A stretch of DNA of 64,000 bases from Neoalteromonas arenosi (GCF_030362855.1 NZ_JAUCBP010000013.1:124001-188000), one strand, 5' to 3'. Positions 55,006 to 64,000 are shown, numbered from the stretch's first letter. The notes: a model not told the origin generated them from the sequence alone. Program-made: numbers and translations.

Positions 55006-58000
55006 GTGAGTCATTTTTTAGACAGATTGCAGTTCTTCAAACGTAACGAAGAGCCGTTTTCGAACGGTCACGGTGTTACTACGAATGAAAGTAGAGGGTG
55101 GGAAGACGGATATCGCCGTCGCTGGCAGCATGACAAAGTTGTGCGTTCAACCCACGGTGTTAATTGTACCGGGTCATGTTCCTGGAAGATATACGTGAAA
55201 GATGGTTTGGTAACTTGGGAGACTCAGCAAACTGATTACCCACGCACACGCCCGGATCTTCCCAATCATGAGCCCAGGGGTTGTCCGAGAGGCGCAAGTT
55301 ACTCTTGGTACATCTACAGTGCGAATCGCCTCAAGCATCCTAAAATCCGTAAACGCTTAGTAAAACTGTGGCGTGCAGCTAAAGCTCAACATCAGGATCC
55401 AGTAGAGGCATGGCGCTCTATTGTTGAAGATCCTGCCAAAGCCAAAGAATACAAACAACAACGAGGCCTGGGGGGATTTGTTCGCGCTAACTGGAACGAA
55501 GCCAATGAGATCATCGCGGCTGCGAATGTATATACAGCAAAAACCTACGGCCCTGACCGTATTACAGGTTTTTCACCAATCCCTGCCATGTCGATGGTTT
55601 CCTATGCCGCGGGTGCACGATATCTGTCGTTGATAGGTGGTAACTGTCTGAGCTTCTATGACTGGTACTGCGATTTACCGCCAGCATCTCCTCAGATTTG
55701 GGGTGAGCAGACCGATGTGCCAGAGTCGGCTGATTGGTATAACTCGAACTACATTATTTGCTGGGGCTCAAACGTTCCGCAAACACGTACGCCGGATGCG
55801 CACTTCCTCACAGAAGTTCGATACAAAGGTACCAAGGTCATTGGCATAACGCCTGATTATTCGGAAGTGGCGAAACTTACTGACCAATGGCTGGCACCAA
55901 AACAAGGAACTGATGCGGCACTAGCGATGGCGTTCGGCCACGTTATTCTCAAAGAGTTCCATGTCGAGAAACCATCAGCTTATTTCTCTGACTACGTGAA
56001 GCGCTACACCGACTTCCCGGTTCTGGTCATGCTGGACAAAGCGGAAGACGGCAGTCTACATCAGGGCCGTTTCCTAAGAGCGTCCGATCTAGATGGCCAA
56101 CTCGGTCAAGACAACAATCCTGAATGGAAAACTATCTCAATCAACGATAAAGATGGCGAACTGGTCTCGCCCACGGGCTCAGTTGGTTATCGCTGGGGTG
56201 AAAAAGGTAAGTGGAATATCACCCAAACTGATGGTAAATCAGGTGATGAACTCGATTTGCGGGTAAGCCTGAAAGGTAGCCACGATGAGCTGGTAAGTGT
56301 TGCATTCCCGTACTTTGGTGGCGCTGAGCATGAATTTGGCTACTTCCAGAATACTGAGCACGATGACGTGTTGCTACGCAAAGTGCCAGCTAAGAAAGTC
56401 AAACTTGCCGATGGTTCTGAAACCTATGTTGCCACTGTGTTTGACTTAACTCTTGCCAACTATGGTGTCGACAATGGTTATGACGATCCGAATGTAGCCA
56501 GCAGCTACGACCAAGACATTCCATACACCCCGGCCTGGCAGGAGCAAATCACCGGTGTGCCACGCGCAGATGTCATCAAAGTTGCGCGGGAATTCGCCAC
56601 TAATGCAGATAAGACCAAAGGTCGCTCTATGGTTATCGTTGGTGCGGGTATGAACCACTGGTATCACATGGATATGAACTACCGTGGTCTCATCAATATG
56701 TTGATGATGTGTGGTTGCATTGGTCAAAGTGGTGGCGGCTGGGCACACTATGTGGGTCAGGAGAAGCTGCGTCCTCAAACTGGTTGGCAACCGCTAGCGT
56801 TTGGTCTTGACTGGCAACGTCCACCGCGCCATATGAATGGAACGTCTTTCTTTTACAATCATTCAAGCCAGTGGCGCTATGAGAAATTGGAGATGACCGA
56901 GGTCATTTCTCCGATGGCAAACAAAGACAAGTGGTCTGGTTCGATTATCGATTTCAACAGCCGAGCCGAACGCATGGGCTGGTTACCATCTGCTCCACAG
57001 CTTGGGATGAATCCGCTACAGCTTTGCAGAGATGCAGAAGCTGCTGGTAAGTCGCCTCAAGACTATGCTGTGGAACAATTAAAGAGCGGTGAACTTAATT
57101 TTGCATGCTTGGAGCCTGAGAATCCGCAAAACTATCCGCGTAACTTGTTTATCTGGCGTTCGAATTTGCTTGGTTCTTCAGGTAAAGGCCACGAATACAT
57201 GCTACGTCACTTGCTTGGCACCAAGCATGGTTTGATGGGCAAAGATCTTGGCGAAGACGGTGGTAAAAAGCCTGAAGACATCAAATGGGTCGATAAAGCC
57301 GCAGAAGGTAAAGTTGACTTGTTGGTGACTCTCGACTTCCGTATGTCAACCACCTGTCTGTACTCAGATATTGTGTTACCAACAGCAACCTGGTACGAGA
57401 AAGACGATCTCAATACCTCTGATATGCACCCGTTTATTCACCCATTGAGTGCGGCGGTAGACCCGGTGTGGGAGTCGCGTTCTGACTGGGATATTTTCAA
57501 GGGCATCGCCAAGCAATTCTCAAAAACGGCGGTTGGTCACTTGGGTGTAGAGAAAGACTTAGTCACGTTGCCGATTCTGCACGATACGCCAGCAGAAATC
57601 GCTCAACCCTTTGGTGTGAAGCACTGGTGGAAAGGCGAATGTGATCTTATTCCAGGCAAAACTGCTCCGAATATGATTGTCGTAGAGCGCGACTATCCAA
57701 ATACCTATGCTCGGTTTACGTCAGTTGGGCCGTTGCTTGAAAAACTCGGCAATGGTGGCAAGGGAATAACCTGGAACACTGACGCTGAAGTCGAATTCCT
57801 TGGCCAGTTAAATCGTCGACACATTGAAGAAGGCGCTAACAAAGGGCGACCCAAAATTGAAACAGCGATTGATGCGGCTGAAGTGATACTTTCCCTTGCG
57901 CCGGAAACTAATGGCCAGGTTGCAGTGAAGGCCTGGAGTGCCCTAAGCGAGTTTACCGGCCTGGATCACACTCATCTGGCGAAACCCAAAGAAGAAGAAA

Positions 58001-58782
58001 AGATCCGCTTCAGAGATGTGCAGGCTCAACCCCGCAAAATTATCAGCTCGCCGACTTGGTCAGGTTTAGAGGACGAACACGTCTCATACAACGCGGGTTA
58101 TACCAACGTGCATGAGTACATTCCATGGCGCACAGTCACAGGTCGCCAACAGTTTTATCAGGATCATGAGTGGATGCGCGATTTTGGTGAAACCATGTGC
58201 CTGTATAAGCCGCCAATCAATCTTAAAACTGTGAAGCCAATGATGAACAAACAACCTAATGGCAACACAGAGATTGCGCTGAACTGGATAACCCCACACC
58301 AGAAGTGGGGGATCCACAGCACCTATTCAGACAACTTGTTGATGCTGACGCTATCTCGCGGCGGCCCGATTGTATGGATTTCCGAACCTGACGCGCAGCG
58401 CGCAGGAATTGTCGATAACGATTGGATCGAAGTCTTCAACGTTAACGGTGCGATTGCAGCAAGGGCTGTTGTCTCGCAGCGTGTGCCGGAAGGCATGAGC
58501 ATGATGTATCACGCTCAGGAACGCATTGTAAACGTGCCCGGTTCAGAGGTCACCAAAACACGCGGTGGTATCCACAACTCTGTTACCCGAGCGGTGATGA
58601 AACCAACGCACATGATCGGTGGTTACGCGCAACAGGCCTACGGATTTAACTACTACGGCACTGTGGGGTGTAACCGAGACGAATTCGTTATCGTGAGAAA
58701 AATGGCGAAGGTCGACTGGTTGGACGATGACAGCGTCGAACAGAGTGAAGATGAATTTAACAACTTTGGAGCGGAGGGCTAA
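55006..58782 (+). CDS. narG: Respiratory nitrate reductase, catalytic alpha subunit
   Basis: About 1258 residues from the GTG at 55006, preceded by AAAGGAG; a TTG 18 bases earlier contains that ribosome site and is rejected. The FS0 cluster ligands are His50, Cys54, Cys58 and Cys93. The Mo-ligand region is 'YDWYCDLPPASPQIWGEQTDVPESADW', and bis-MGD contacts follow throughout. It reduces nitrate to nitrite on the cytoplasmic side. The chain opens 'SHFLDRLQFFKR', like E. coli NarG. It heads the narGHJI operon. Confidence 0.98.
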   Translation: MSHFLDRLQFFKRNEEPFSNGHGVTTNESRGWEDGYRRRWQHDKVVRSTHGVNCTGSCSWKIYVKDGLVTWETQQTDYPRTRPDLPNHEPRGCPRGASYSWYIYSANRLKHPKIRKRLVKLWRAAKAQHQDPVEAWRSIVEDPAKAKEYKQQRGLGGFVRANWNEANEIIAAANVYTAKTYGPDRITGFSPIPAMSMVSYAAGARYLSLIGGNCLSFYDWYCDLPPASPQIWGEQTDVPESADWYNSNYIICWGSNVPQTRTPDAHFLTEVRYKGTKVIGITPDYSEVAKLTDQWLAPKQGTDAALAMAFGHVILKEFHVEKPSAYFSDYVKRYTDFPVLVMLDKAEDGSLHQGRFLRASDLDGQLGQDNNPEWKTISINDKDGELVSPTGSVGYRWGEKGKWNITQTDGKSGDELDLRVSLKGSHDELVSVAFPYFGGAEHEFGYFQNTEHDDVLLRKVPAKKVKLADGSETYVATVFDLTLANYGVDNGYDDPNVASSYDQDIPYTPAWQEQITGVPRADVIKVAREFATNADKTKGRSMVIVGAGMNHWYHMDMNYRGLINMLMMCGCIGQSGGGWAHYVGQEKLRPQTGWQPLAFGLDWQRPPRHMNGTSFFYNHSSQWRYEKLEMTEVISPMANKDKWSGSIIDFNSRAERMGWLPSAPQLGMNPLQLCRDAEAAGKSPQDYAVEQLKSGELNFACLEPENPQNYPRNLFIWRSNLLGSSGKGHEYMLRHLLGTKHGLMGKDLGEDGGKKPEDIKWVDKAAEGKVDLLVTLDFRMSTTCLYSDIVLPTATWYEKDDLNTSDMHPFIHPLSAAVDPVWESRSDWDIFKGIAKQFSKTAVGHLGVEKDLVTLPILHDTPAEIAQPFGVKHWWKGECDLIPGKTAPNMIVVERDYPNTYARFTSVGPLLEKLGNGGKGITWNTDAEVEFLGQLNRRHIEEGANKGRPKIETAIDAAEVILSLAPETNGQVAVKAWSALSEFTGLDHTHLAKPKEEEKIRFRDVQAQPRKIISSPTWSGLEDEHVSYNAGYTNVHEYIPWRTVTGRQQFYQDHEWMRDFGETMCLYKPPINLKTVKPMMNKQPNGNTEIALNWITPHQKWGIHSTYSDNLLMLTLSRGGPIVWISEPDAQRAGIVDNDWIEVFNVNGAIAARAVVSQRVPEGMSMMYHAQERIVNVPGSEVTKTRGGIHNSVTRAVMKPTHMIGGYAQQAYGFNYYGTVGCNRDEFVIVRKMAKVDWLDDDSVEQSEDEFNNFGAEG

Positions 58783-58784
58783 TC

Positions 58785-60317
58785 ATGAGAGTTAGAGCTC
58801 AAATAGGCATGGTGCTCAACCTTGACAAATGTATCGGTTGCCACACCTGCTCTGTAACTTGTAAGAATGTATGGACATCACGTGAAGGTGTCGAGTATGC
58901 ATGGTTTAACAATGTCGAAACCAAGCCGGGTATTGGCTATCCCAAAGAGTGGGAAAATCAGGAAAAATGGAACGGAGGCTGGACTCGGCATAGCAATGGC
59001 AAACTAACACCCAAACAGGGTGGCAAGCTGCGCATTCTGGCCAACATCTTCGCCAACCCTGACCTACCGGGTATAGATGATTACTACGAGCCGTTCGATT
59101 TCGACTATCAGCATCTGCATAAAGCGGGTGAAAGTAAACATCAGCCTGTTGCACGTCCACGTTCATTAATTACGGGTCAGCGAATGGAAAAAATTGACTG
59201 GGGCCCTAACTGGGAAGAAATCCTCGGTACCGAGTTTTCTAAGCGTCGTGCTGACAGTAACTTCAACCAGATCCAGGCTGATATGTACGGTGAGTTTGAA
59301 AAAACTTTCATGATGTATCTACCTCGCCTGTGCGAGCATTGTATCAACCCAGCTTGTGTAGCGTCTTGCCCATCTGGGGCAATCTACAAGCGTGAAGAAG
59401 ACGGCATTGTGTTGATCGATCAGGACAAGTGTCGCGGCTGGCGGATGTGCGTCAGCGGATGCCCGTACAAGAAGATTTATTACAACTGGAAAACCGGTAA
59501 ATCTGAGAAATGTATTTTCTGCTATCCACGTATTGAAGCTGGACAACCCACAGTCTGTTCTGAGACCTGTGTAGGTCGCATTCGCTACTTAGGCGTTATG
59601 CTCTATGATGCTGACCGTGTGGAAGAAGCCGCCAGTGTTGCCAATGATAAGGATCTTTACCAGGCGCAGTGCGATATCTTCCTCGACCCATTCGATGAGG
59701 CGGTACAGGAAGCCGCACGCAAAGAGGGTATTCCCGACGCATGGTTAAAATCGGCGCAAGAGTCTCCTGTTTACAAGATGGCAATGGACTGGAAAGTCGC
59801 ACTGCCGCTTCATCCTGAATACCGCACACTGCCAATGGTGTGGTACGTACCGCCTTTGAGCCCAATTCAAAGCGCTGTTGAGGCTGGTAGTGTACCCATG
59901 GATGGTGTCTTCCCAGACTTAAAAGCACTACGTATTCCAATGAAGTACTTGGCCAATATGTTAACCGCCGGTGACGAAGCCCCAGTTGAACATGCCTTAA
60001 AACGCATGATGGCGATGCGTAAGTTTAAGCGTTCACAACAGGTTGACGGTGAAGAAAATCTGGAAGCGCTAGAGCAAGCTGGTCTCAGTGTTGCGCAAGT
60101 TGAAGAAATGTATCGTTATATGGCGCTTGCCAATTACGAAGACCGATTTGTCATTCCGACCAGCCACAAAGCGTATGCAGCTGATGCTTATGACATGAAA
60201 TCGGGTTGTGGTTTCAGCTTCGGTAACGGCTGTAGTGGCGGTGACAGCAGCATAGACCTATTTGGCGGTAAAAAACAAACTGTGCGTCAAGTCATCCCTG
60301 TGGAGGTACAAGACTGA
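58785..60317 (+). CDS. narH: Respiratory nitrate reductase, iron-sulfur beta subunit
   Basis: The 510-residue protein has four cluster-binding Cys sets: 'CIGCHTCSVTC', 'CEHCINPACVASCPSG', 'CRGWRMCVSGCP' (Trp in place of one Cys, giving the [3Fe-4S] cluster) and 'CIFCYPRIEAGQPTVCSETCVGR'. It carries electrons from NarI haems to NarG. It starts 2 bp after narG and overlaps narJ by one base. Confidence 0.98.
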   Translation: MRVRAQIGMVLNLDKCIGCHTCSVTCKNVWTSREGVEYAWFNNVETKPGIGYPKEWENQEKWNGGWTRHSNGKLTPKQGGKLRILANIFANPDLPGIDDYYEPFDFDYQHLHKAGESKHQPVARPRSLITGQRMEKIDWGPNWEEILGTEFSKRRADSNFNQIQADMYGEFEKTFMMYLPRLCEHCINPACVASCPSGAIYKREEDGIVLIDQDKCRGWRMCVSGCPYKKIYYNWKTGKSEKCIFCYPRIEAGQPTVCSETCVGRIRYLGVMLYDADRVEEAASVANDKDLYQAQCDIFLDPFDEAVQEAARKEGIPDAWLKSAQESPVYKMAMDWKVALPLHPEYRTLPMVWYVPPLSPIQSAVEAGSVPMDGVFPDLKALRIPMKYLANMLTAGDEAPVEHALKRMMAMRKFKRSQQVDGEENLEALEQAGLSVAQVEEMYRYMALANYEDRFVIPTSHKAYAADAYDMKSGCGFSFGNGCSGGDSSIDLFGGKKQTVRQVIPVEVQD

Positions 60318-61057
60318 TGGAAATATTAAAAGTCCTTTCAAGACTTCTTGATTACCCGACTGAGGCGCTTTATGAGCACGGTATCGATATTGCGGAAATC
60401 ATTGCAAACGATGCCGACCTGAGTGAAAGCAACAAAGCGAGTCTGCTTGCATTTGTCGATCAGCGCTTCTCAGACAGCCTACTAGATTGGCAGGCTGACT
60501 ATGATGGGCTGTTTGAACGAGGTCGCTCACTATCTCTACTTATTTATGAGCACATTCATGGTGAATCGCGCGACAGGGGCCAGGCAATGGTTAACTTGCT
60601 TGAACAGTATCGAGCAGCAGGCCTAGATATTGGTGTTAGAGAGTTGCCTGATTACATCCCTTTGTTTCTTGAGTTCGTCAGCACACAAGGCAGCGAGAAT
60701 GGAAAAGGCTGGCTGGAAGATATCGCGCCAATCCTTGCGCTACTTCAAGTGCGTCTTGAAAAAAGAGGCAGTAACTACAGTGCGGCCTTTGCTGCACTCG
60801 TCGCCCTCTCAGAGGCGGCTATTGATGTACAGGCATTGCGTGAGCAAGTGAAAGATGAGAAGCGCGATGATACCAAAAAGGCGTTGGACAAAGTCTGGGA
60901 AGAAGAAGCTGTCACATTTGGTGGCGACGCCGTAAACGGCGGTTGCCCGTCTCAGGTTAATCGACCTTCTGAGACGCAACGTCGCGACCAGGATGTTCCC
61001 ATCAGTTTTATAGATAATTCGTCAGCCCAAGCGGCTGAGCAAGCAATAAGGAGCTAG
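60317..61057 (+). CDS. narJ: Nitrate reductase assembly chaperone
   Basis: The 246-residue helical protein has the NarJ/TorD fold with 'LSLLIYEHIHGESRDRGQAMVNLLEQYRAAG' and 'ELPDYIPLFLEFVS'. It guides molybdenum-cofactor insertion into NarG before membrane attachment. Its ATG shares a base with the narH stop (TGATG). Confidence 0.95.
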   Translation: MEILKVLSRLLDYPTEALYEHGIDIAEIIANDADLSESNKASLLAFVDQRFSDSLLDWQADYDGLFERGRSLSLLIYEHIHGESRDRGQAMVNLLEQYRAAGLDIGVRELPDYIPLFLEFVSTQGSENGKGWLEDIAPILALLQVRLEKRGSNYSAAFAALVALSEAAIDVQALREQVKDEKRDDTKKALDKVWEEEAVTFGGDAVNGGCPSQVNRPSETQRRDQDVPISFIDNSSAQAAEQAIRS

Positions 61058-61059
61058 TT

Positions 61060-61743
61060 ATGGCTTTTTTAGATATGTTCTTTTTTGGCATCTATCCTTA
61101 TATCGCAACTGGGATTTTCTTTCTCGGCAGTCTTTTGCGCTATGACCGAGAGCAATACAGTTGGAAAACGGGTTCAAGCCAGATGCTAAGCAGCAAAAAC
61201 TTCCGGATAGCCAACATTTTATTCCATGTCGGTATCATTGCGATCCTACTAGGGCATTTTGCCGGCCTTGTTTTGCCTTGGGAGATTTGGCACGCACTGG
61301 GTATTTCACTCGCAACCAAGCAAGTTATCGCTATGGGTGTCGGTGGCTTCTTTGGTGTCTTATGTTTCATTGGTTTGACTATGTTGGTGATACGCCGTTT
61401 GTTTGACCCCAGGATCCGTGCTAACAGTAGTATGATGGACACTGGCATCCTGTTACTTATTTATCTGCAGTTAATCGTGGGTATGTTTACCATTGTGATC
61501 TCATCAGGTCATATGGATGGTGCTGTGATGTATAACCTGATGAGCTGGTCTCGTTACTTACTGACATTCAGACCTGTCGAAGCAGTCGAGTTTATTTCAA
61601 CAGTTCATCCGGTTTACAAGTTCCACGTTACATTGGGTATTACTCTGTTCGTACTATTCCCATTTAGCCGGTTGGTTCATATCTGGAGCGTTCCTGTGCA
61701 GTACGTGCGCAGAAGCTATCAGGTTGTTCGTTCAAGAGCATAA
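61060..61743 (+). CDS. narI: Respiratory nitrate reductase, cytochrome b gamma subunit
   Basis: The 227-residue protein has five membrane helices. Haem-ligand His residues lie in 'LFHVGIIAILLGHFAG' and in 'VHPVYKFHVTLGITLFVLFPFSRLVHIWS'. It oxidises quinol and anchors NarGH to the inner membrane. Ribosome site AAGGAG precedes the ATG, 2 bp after narJ. Confidence 0.97.
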   Translation: MAFLDMFFFGIYPYIATGIFFLGSLLRYDREQYSWKTGSSQMLSSKNFRIANILFHVGIIAILLGHFAGLVLPWEIWHALGISLATKQVIAMGVGGFFGVLCFIGLTMLVIRRLFDPRIRANSSMMDTGILLLIYLQLIVGMFTIVISSGHMDGAVMYNLMSWSRYLLTFRPVEAVEFISTVHPVYKFHVTLGITLFVLFPFSRLVHIWSVPVQYVRRSYQVVRSRA

Positions 61744-61761
61744 TTTCCACAACCACTCATT

Positions 61762-61784
61762 GGGGCAGGGAAGCCTCCTTTTTT
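61762..61784 (+). terminator. Weak hairpin with T-run between narI and the isomerase gene
   Basis: GGGGC (61762-61766) pairs with GCCTC (61773-61777, one wobble), followed by six T. It could partly stop transcription and lower expression of the downstream genes. Confidence 0.4.
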
Positions 61785-61798
61785 AAGTAGGATTGACA

Positions 61799-62593
61799 AT
61801 GTCACTTACAAATACACCAGATATTACAGTAAACGGAAAAACTATTAGCGCGGCTATGATCGACGCTGAGGTTCAGTATCATCCCGCAGAATCACGCCGA
61901 CAAGCGATGGTAAAAGCGGCAGAAACACTGATAATTGGTGAGCTGGTTACGCAAAAAGCGATGGAGAAAGGGATCCCTCTTAACCCTGAATCAGATGCAT
62001 ATGAACAAAACAGTCAATTGATTGATAGCTTATTAGCATCTGAAGTCAGCGTACCGGAAGCTACAACCGAGGAATGCGAGCGCTATTACAACGCAAACAA
62101 AGGTACGTTTAAAACAGCTCCGCTAATTGAAGCAAGCCATATATTGATTGCATCAGACCCAAAAAATCTTGAACACAGGGCTGAATCCCATGCTTTGGCG
62201 GTTAACCTTATTCATAAGTTGCAAGGTGGGGAATCGACTTTTGGCGAGTTAGCAAAACAGTTTTCTTCATGCCCTTCCAAAGATGTTGACGGAAGCTTAG
62301 GTCAGCTTTCACATGGCCAGACAGTAAGGGAGTTTGAACGCCAGGTATTTGCCGCTAGTGAGGGGCTTATGCCTCAGCCGGTAGAGACTCGCTATGGTTA
62401 CCATGTAGTTCTTGTTGCCAGAAAAGTAGACGGCAAACCGCTTTCCTTCGATATGGTGAGAGAGAAGATAAAACAATATCTTAATGATAAGGTTCACCGT
62501 AAAGCACTGTCGCAGTATTTGCATCGACTCGTTAGCGAAGCAGATATACAAGGTTTCAAGTTTGAATTCGATGATTCTATGTTAATGCAGTAG
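61799..62593 (+). CDS. Parvulin-type peptidyl-prolyl isomerase (nar-operon type)
   Basis: About 264 residues from the ATG at 61799 (TTG six bases earlier rejected). The N-terminal helical region resembles NifM/SurA-like chaperones. The rotamase domain is at about 120-225: 'IEASHILIASDP', 'FGELAKQFSSCPSKDVDGSLGQLSHGQTVREFERQVFA' and 'PVETRYGYHVVLV'. No signal peptide is seen, so it acts in the cytoplasm. Such isomerases often follow narGHJI in pseudomonads and relatives and may help fold the reductase. Confidence 0.88.
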   Translation: MSLTNTPDITVNGKTISAAMIDAEVQYHPAESRRQAMVKAAETLIIGELVTQKAMEKGIPLNPESDAYEQNSQLIDSLLASEVSVPEATTEECERYYNANKGTFKTAPLIEASHILIASDPKNLEHRAESHALAVNLIHKLQGGESTFGELAKQFSSCPSKDVDGSLGQLSHGQTVREFERQVFAASEGLMPQPVETRYGYHVVLVARKVDGKPLSFDMVREKIKQYLNDKVHRKALSQYLHRLVSEADIQGFKFEFDDSMLMQ

Positions 62594-62628
62594 TGTTGTT
62601 TAAATTCGATAAAGTGGTGGGGTAAAAG

Positions 62629-62964
62629 ATGACGAATCCCTTCACGGCGCGCTGGACGGCGCAAGGACACACGCTCTGTTTGGGCCATTGGGAAATCAGC
62701 TTTAACCAACAACGTTTGGAATTGCCGTCGGCAAAAGCCGAGAACCATATGGGCACTCGCGGTATTTTCAGTTGGCTATTCCCGGACGATGAAGAATATA
62801 CAGAGGGATTAGAGATTCACGAATGGATTGAGGAGCAAGCGGACTGGCTTGTACCGCTGTTTGAGCGTCACGACATTCCATTCGATGAACAGCATGTTGA
62901 GTGGTTTTATCAGGCGGTCAATCAAAATGACTGGCGATGCGGTAGTTGTGGTGGCTGCCTTTAA
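62629..62964 (+). CDS. Small nar-cluster protein with Cys-rich C-terminus, function unknown
   Basis: The 111-residue soluble protein is acidic and Trp-rich ('GIFSWLFPDDEEY', 'IHEWIEEQADWL', 'WFYQAVNQNDWRCGSCGGCL'). The last residues form CxxCxxC, a possible metal or iron-sulfur site at the very end of the chain. I do not recognise a named family. It lies 35 bp after the isomerase and 18 bp before the CBS gene, all on one strand, so it probably belongs to the nar operon. Confidence 0.7.
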   Translation: MTNPFTARWTAQGHTLCLGHWEISFNQQRLELPSAKAENHMGTRGIFSWLFPDDEEYTEGLEIHEWIEEQADWLVPLFERHDIPFDEQHVEWFYQAVNQNDWRCGSCGGCL

Positions 62965-62982
62965 CTAAGAAGGAATTGAAAC

Positions 62983-63501
62983 ATGGTAAGTGATAGTGCA
63001 ACAGTGCTGGATTTGCTAGAAAAATACCCCGTAGCAGCAATTGCCAGTACAGATTTATTGACCGCGTATGAAGGCTGGTCTATCAAAAAGCTCTCGGAAT
63101 TTTTTGCGAAACATAGAATAACCGGAGCTCCTGTTATCGCATCCGATGAAACCCTTGTTGGTGTTGTGACACAAACTGATGTTGTGAAATTTGAAGGCAG
63201 TAGCCCTGACGAAAAAGAGATTGAGAAAATTATTCAACACTACATTGGGCCACAGGGAACCGTGCTGCAATCAGAAATCGATCGGATAAAATCACGCGCT
63301 TCTGATTACTGCACGGTTAACTCAATAATGACACCCGAAGTGTTTTCCATTGATGAAACAAGCCCTATTTCAGAGGCGTATAACATCATCGAGTCGCATG
63401 ATATCCACCGGCTTTTTGTTACACGGGAATCAGTGCTGATTGGTGTGGTTACGGCCATGGATATTCTTAACTGGGTTATTAATTGCCCAACGGTGGAGTG
63501 A
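62983..63501 (+). CDS. CBS-domain-pair protein
   Basis: The 172-residue protein is little more than two CBS motifs: 'FAKHRITGAPVIASDETLVGVVTQTDVVKF' (about 40-70) and 'VNSIMTPEVFSIDETSPISEAYNIIESHDIHRLFV' to 'LIGVVTAMDIL' (about 110-165). CBS pairs bind adenine nucleotides and sense energy state. The partner is unknown; position suggests a link to nitrate respiration. AAGGAA precedes the ATG. Confidence 0.88.
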   Translation: MVSDSATVLDLLEKYPVAAIASTDLLTAYEGWSIKKLSEFFAKHRITGAPVIASDETLVGVVTQTDVVKFEGSSPDEKEIEKIIQHYIGPQGTVLQSEIDRIKSRASDYCTVNSIMTPEVFSIDETSPISEAYNIIESHDIHRLFVTRESVLIGVVTAMDILNWVINCPTVE

Positions 63502-63563
63502 TTTCGATGATAGGGGCGCTAAAACACTTGTTTATTGGCGGTTGATGTATATCTTAGATACGT

Positions 63564-63827
63564 TTATTTTTTTGCTCGGGGGAGGACGTCTTTGGCTTCT
63601 GCAATCTTGCCCTGCCTGACATCTTCTCTTGCAGCGAAAACTAGCCTGGCCAAAGCAAGAGAAGTTTGAAGCCGCTCTGTTTCATAGAGCTCCAGGAATT
63701 TCTCTTCAGCGGTGCAAACAAAGAACCCTGATTTTTGTTCTGTAGTAACTATCACACCACCCCGAAAAGCTGCTGGGTTATCTAAATTATTGCTGAACTC
63801 TGCCCTTGTCATTGTTCGATGAAGCAT
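63564..63827 (-). CDS. Small hypothetical protein, antitoxin-like
   Basis: The 87-residue protein has 'TRAEFSNNLDNPAAFRGGVIVTTEQKSGFFVCTAEEKFLELYE', which loosely resembles the Phd/YefM fold (a strand-helix core followed by an 'AEE' helix). The tail is charged. No toxin gene is adjacent inside the window. It could equally be an unrelated small regulator. Confidence 0.45.
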   Translation of the reverse strand: MLHRTMTRAEFSNNLDNPAAFRGGVIVTTEQKSGFFVCTAEEKFLELYETERLQTSLALARLVFAAREDVRQGKIAEAKDVLPRAKK

Positions 63828-63864
63828 AATTAGTTCCTAATTTGGGAGCTCAAAAACGTTTTGG

Positions 63865-63999
63865 CTATGCTTTATTAATGCGTAATTTATTGCCATACTT
63901 GGTGTCTGATTCACTGGAATTTTTCTTTAAGGTCACAATGCGCCCGAAACAGCGACCAATCTGGGTATAACCAACTCTACTTGAGATTCCAATAGAGTA
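63865..63999 (-). CDS. Possible 3' end of a gene entering from the right edge
   Basis: On the minus strand a frame is open from the window edge to a TAG at 63865-63867, giving 44 codons with residues such as 'GYTQIGRCFGRIVTLKK'. It is too short to judge. It lies 37 bp upstream of the antitoxin-like gene on the same strand. Confidence 0.25.
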   Translation of the reverse strand, partial: YSIGISSRVGYTQIGRCFGRIVTLKKNSSESDTKYGNKLRINKA

Positions 64000-64000
64000 C

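Overview
The window reads as chromosome of a marine gammaproteobacterium, most likely in or near the Alteromonadales. This is inferred from gene content: a large TonB receptor next to a TPR-sulfotransferase, an Anbu cluster, pbpC with an alpha-2-macroglobulin, and NarXL-type regulation. No rRNA, tRNA, CRISPR array or insertion sequence was seen. Coding density is high, and both window edges cut open reading frames.

Left part (1-28.6 kb), general chromosome. In order: the start of a tricorn-type protease (minus strand, cut at base 1), a VanZ-like membrane protein, pbpC with its upstream giant alpha-2-macroglobulin gene, and a candidate Fur-controlled small RNA at about 10.35-10.50 kb. Next come an MscS-family channel, a zinc metallopeptidase, and an Anbu proteasome-like protease divergent from its ATP-grasp and alpha-E partners. 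A glycerophosphodiesterase, a GGDEF protein with a periplasmic TPR-like sensor, a PLP amino-acid decarboxylase and an atypical CDF transporter follow. The part ends with a TonB-dependent receptor preceded by a TPR-sulfotransferase, and a small secreted protein with repeats in its promoter.

Right part (28.9-63.5 kb), an anaerobic nitrate-respiration block. It opens with nrdG-nrdD behind a perfect FNR box, plus a small protein of a family often labelled 'ribonucleotide reductase subunit alpha'. Then come an Acg-type nitroreductase and an operon of nitrate transporter, PP2C/Ser-Thr kinase fusion and hemerythrin. A second transporter with nnrS, moeB-sirB, a porin, and a Moco-riboswitch-led moaA-mobA-moaB-moaC-moaD-moaE operon follow. 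The block continues with narL-moeA-ybaN-copD, narK, modABC, narX, and narGHJI with a parvulin isomerase, a Cys-tailed small protein and a CBS protein. Candidate NarL 7-2-7 sites occur in the transporter, narK and narG promoters.

Together these genes could import nitrate and molybdate, make the molybdenum cofactor, and build and regulate the membrane nitrate reductase. They could also supply deoxynucleotides without oxygen and buffer nitric oxide. No nitrite, NO or N2O reductase lies in the window, so as seen the pathway stops at nitrite. The most interesting unexplained items are the Fur-linked sRNA candidate, the transporter/kinase-phosphatase/hemerythrin operon, the small protein after nrdD, and the Cys-tailed protein after narGHJI.
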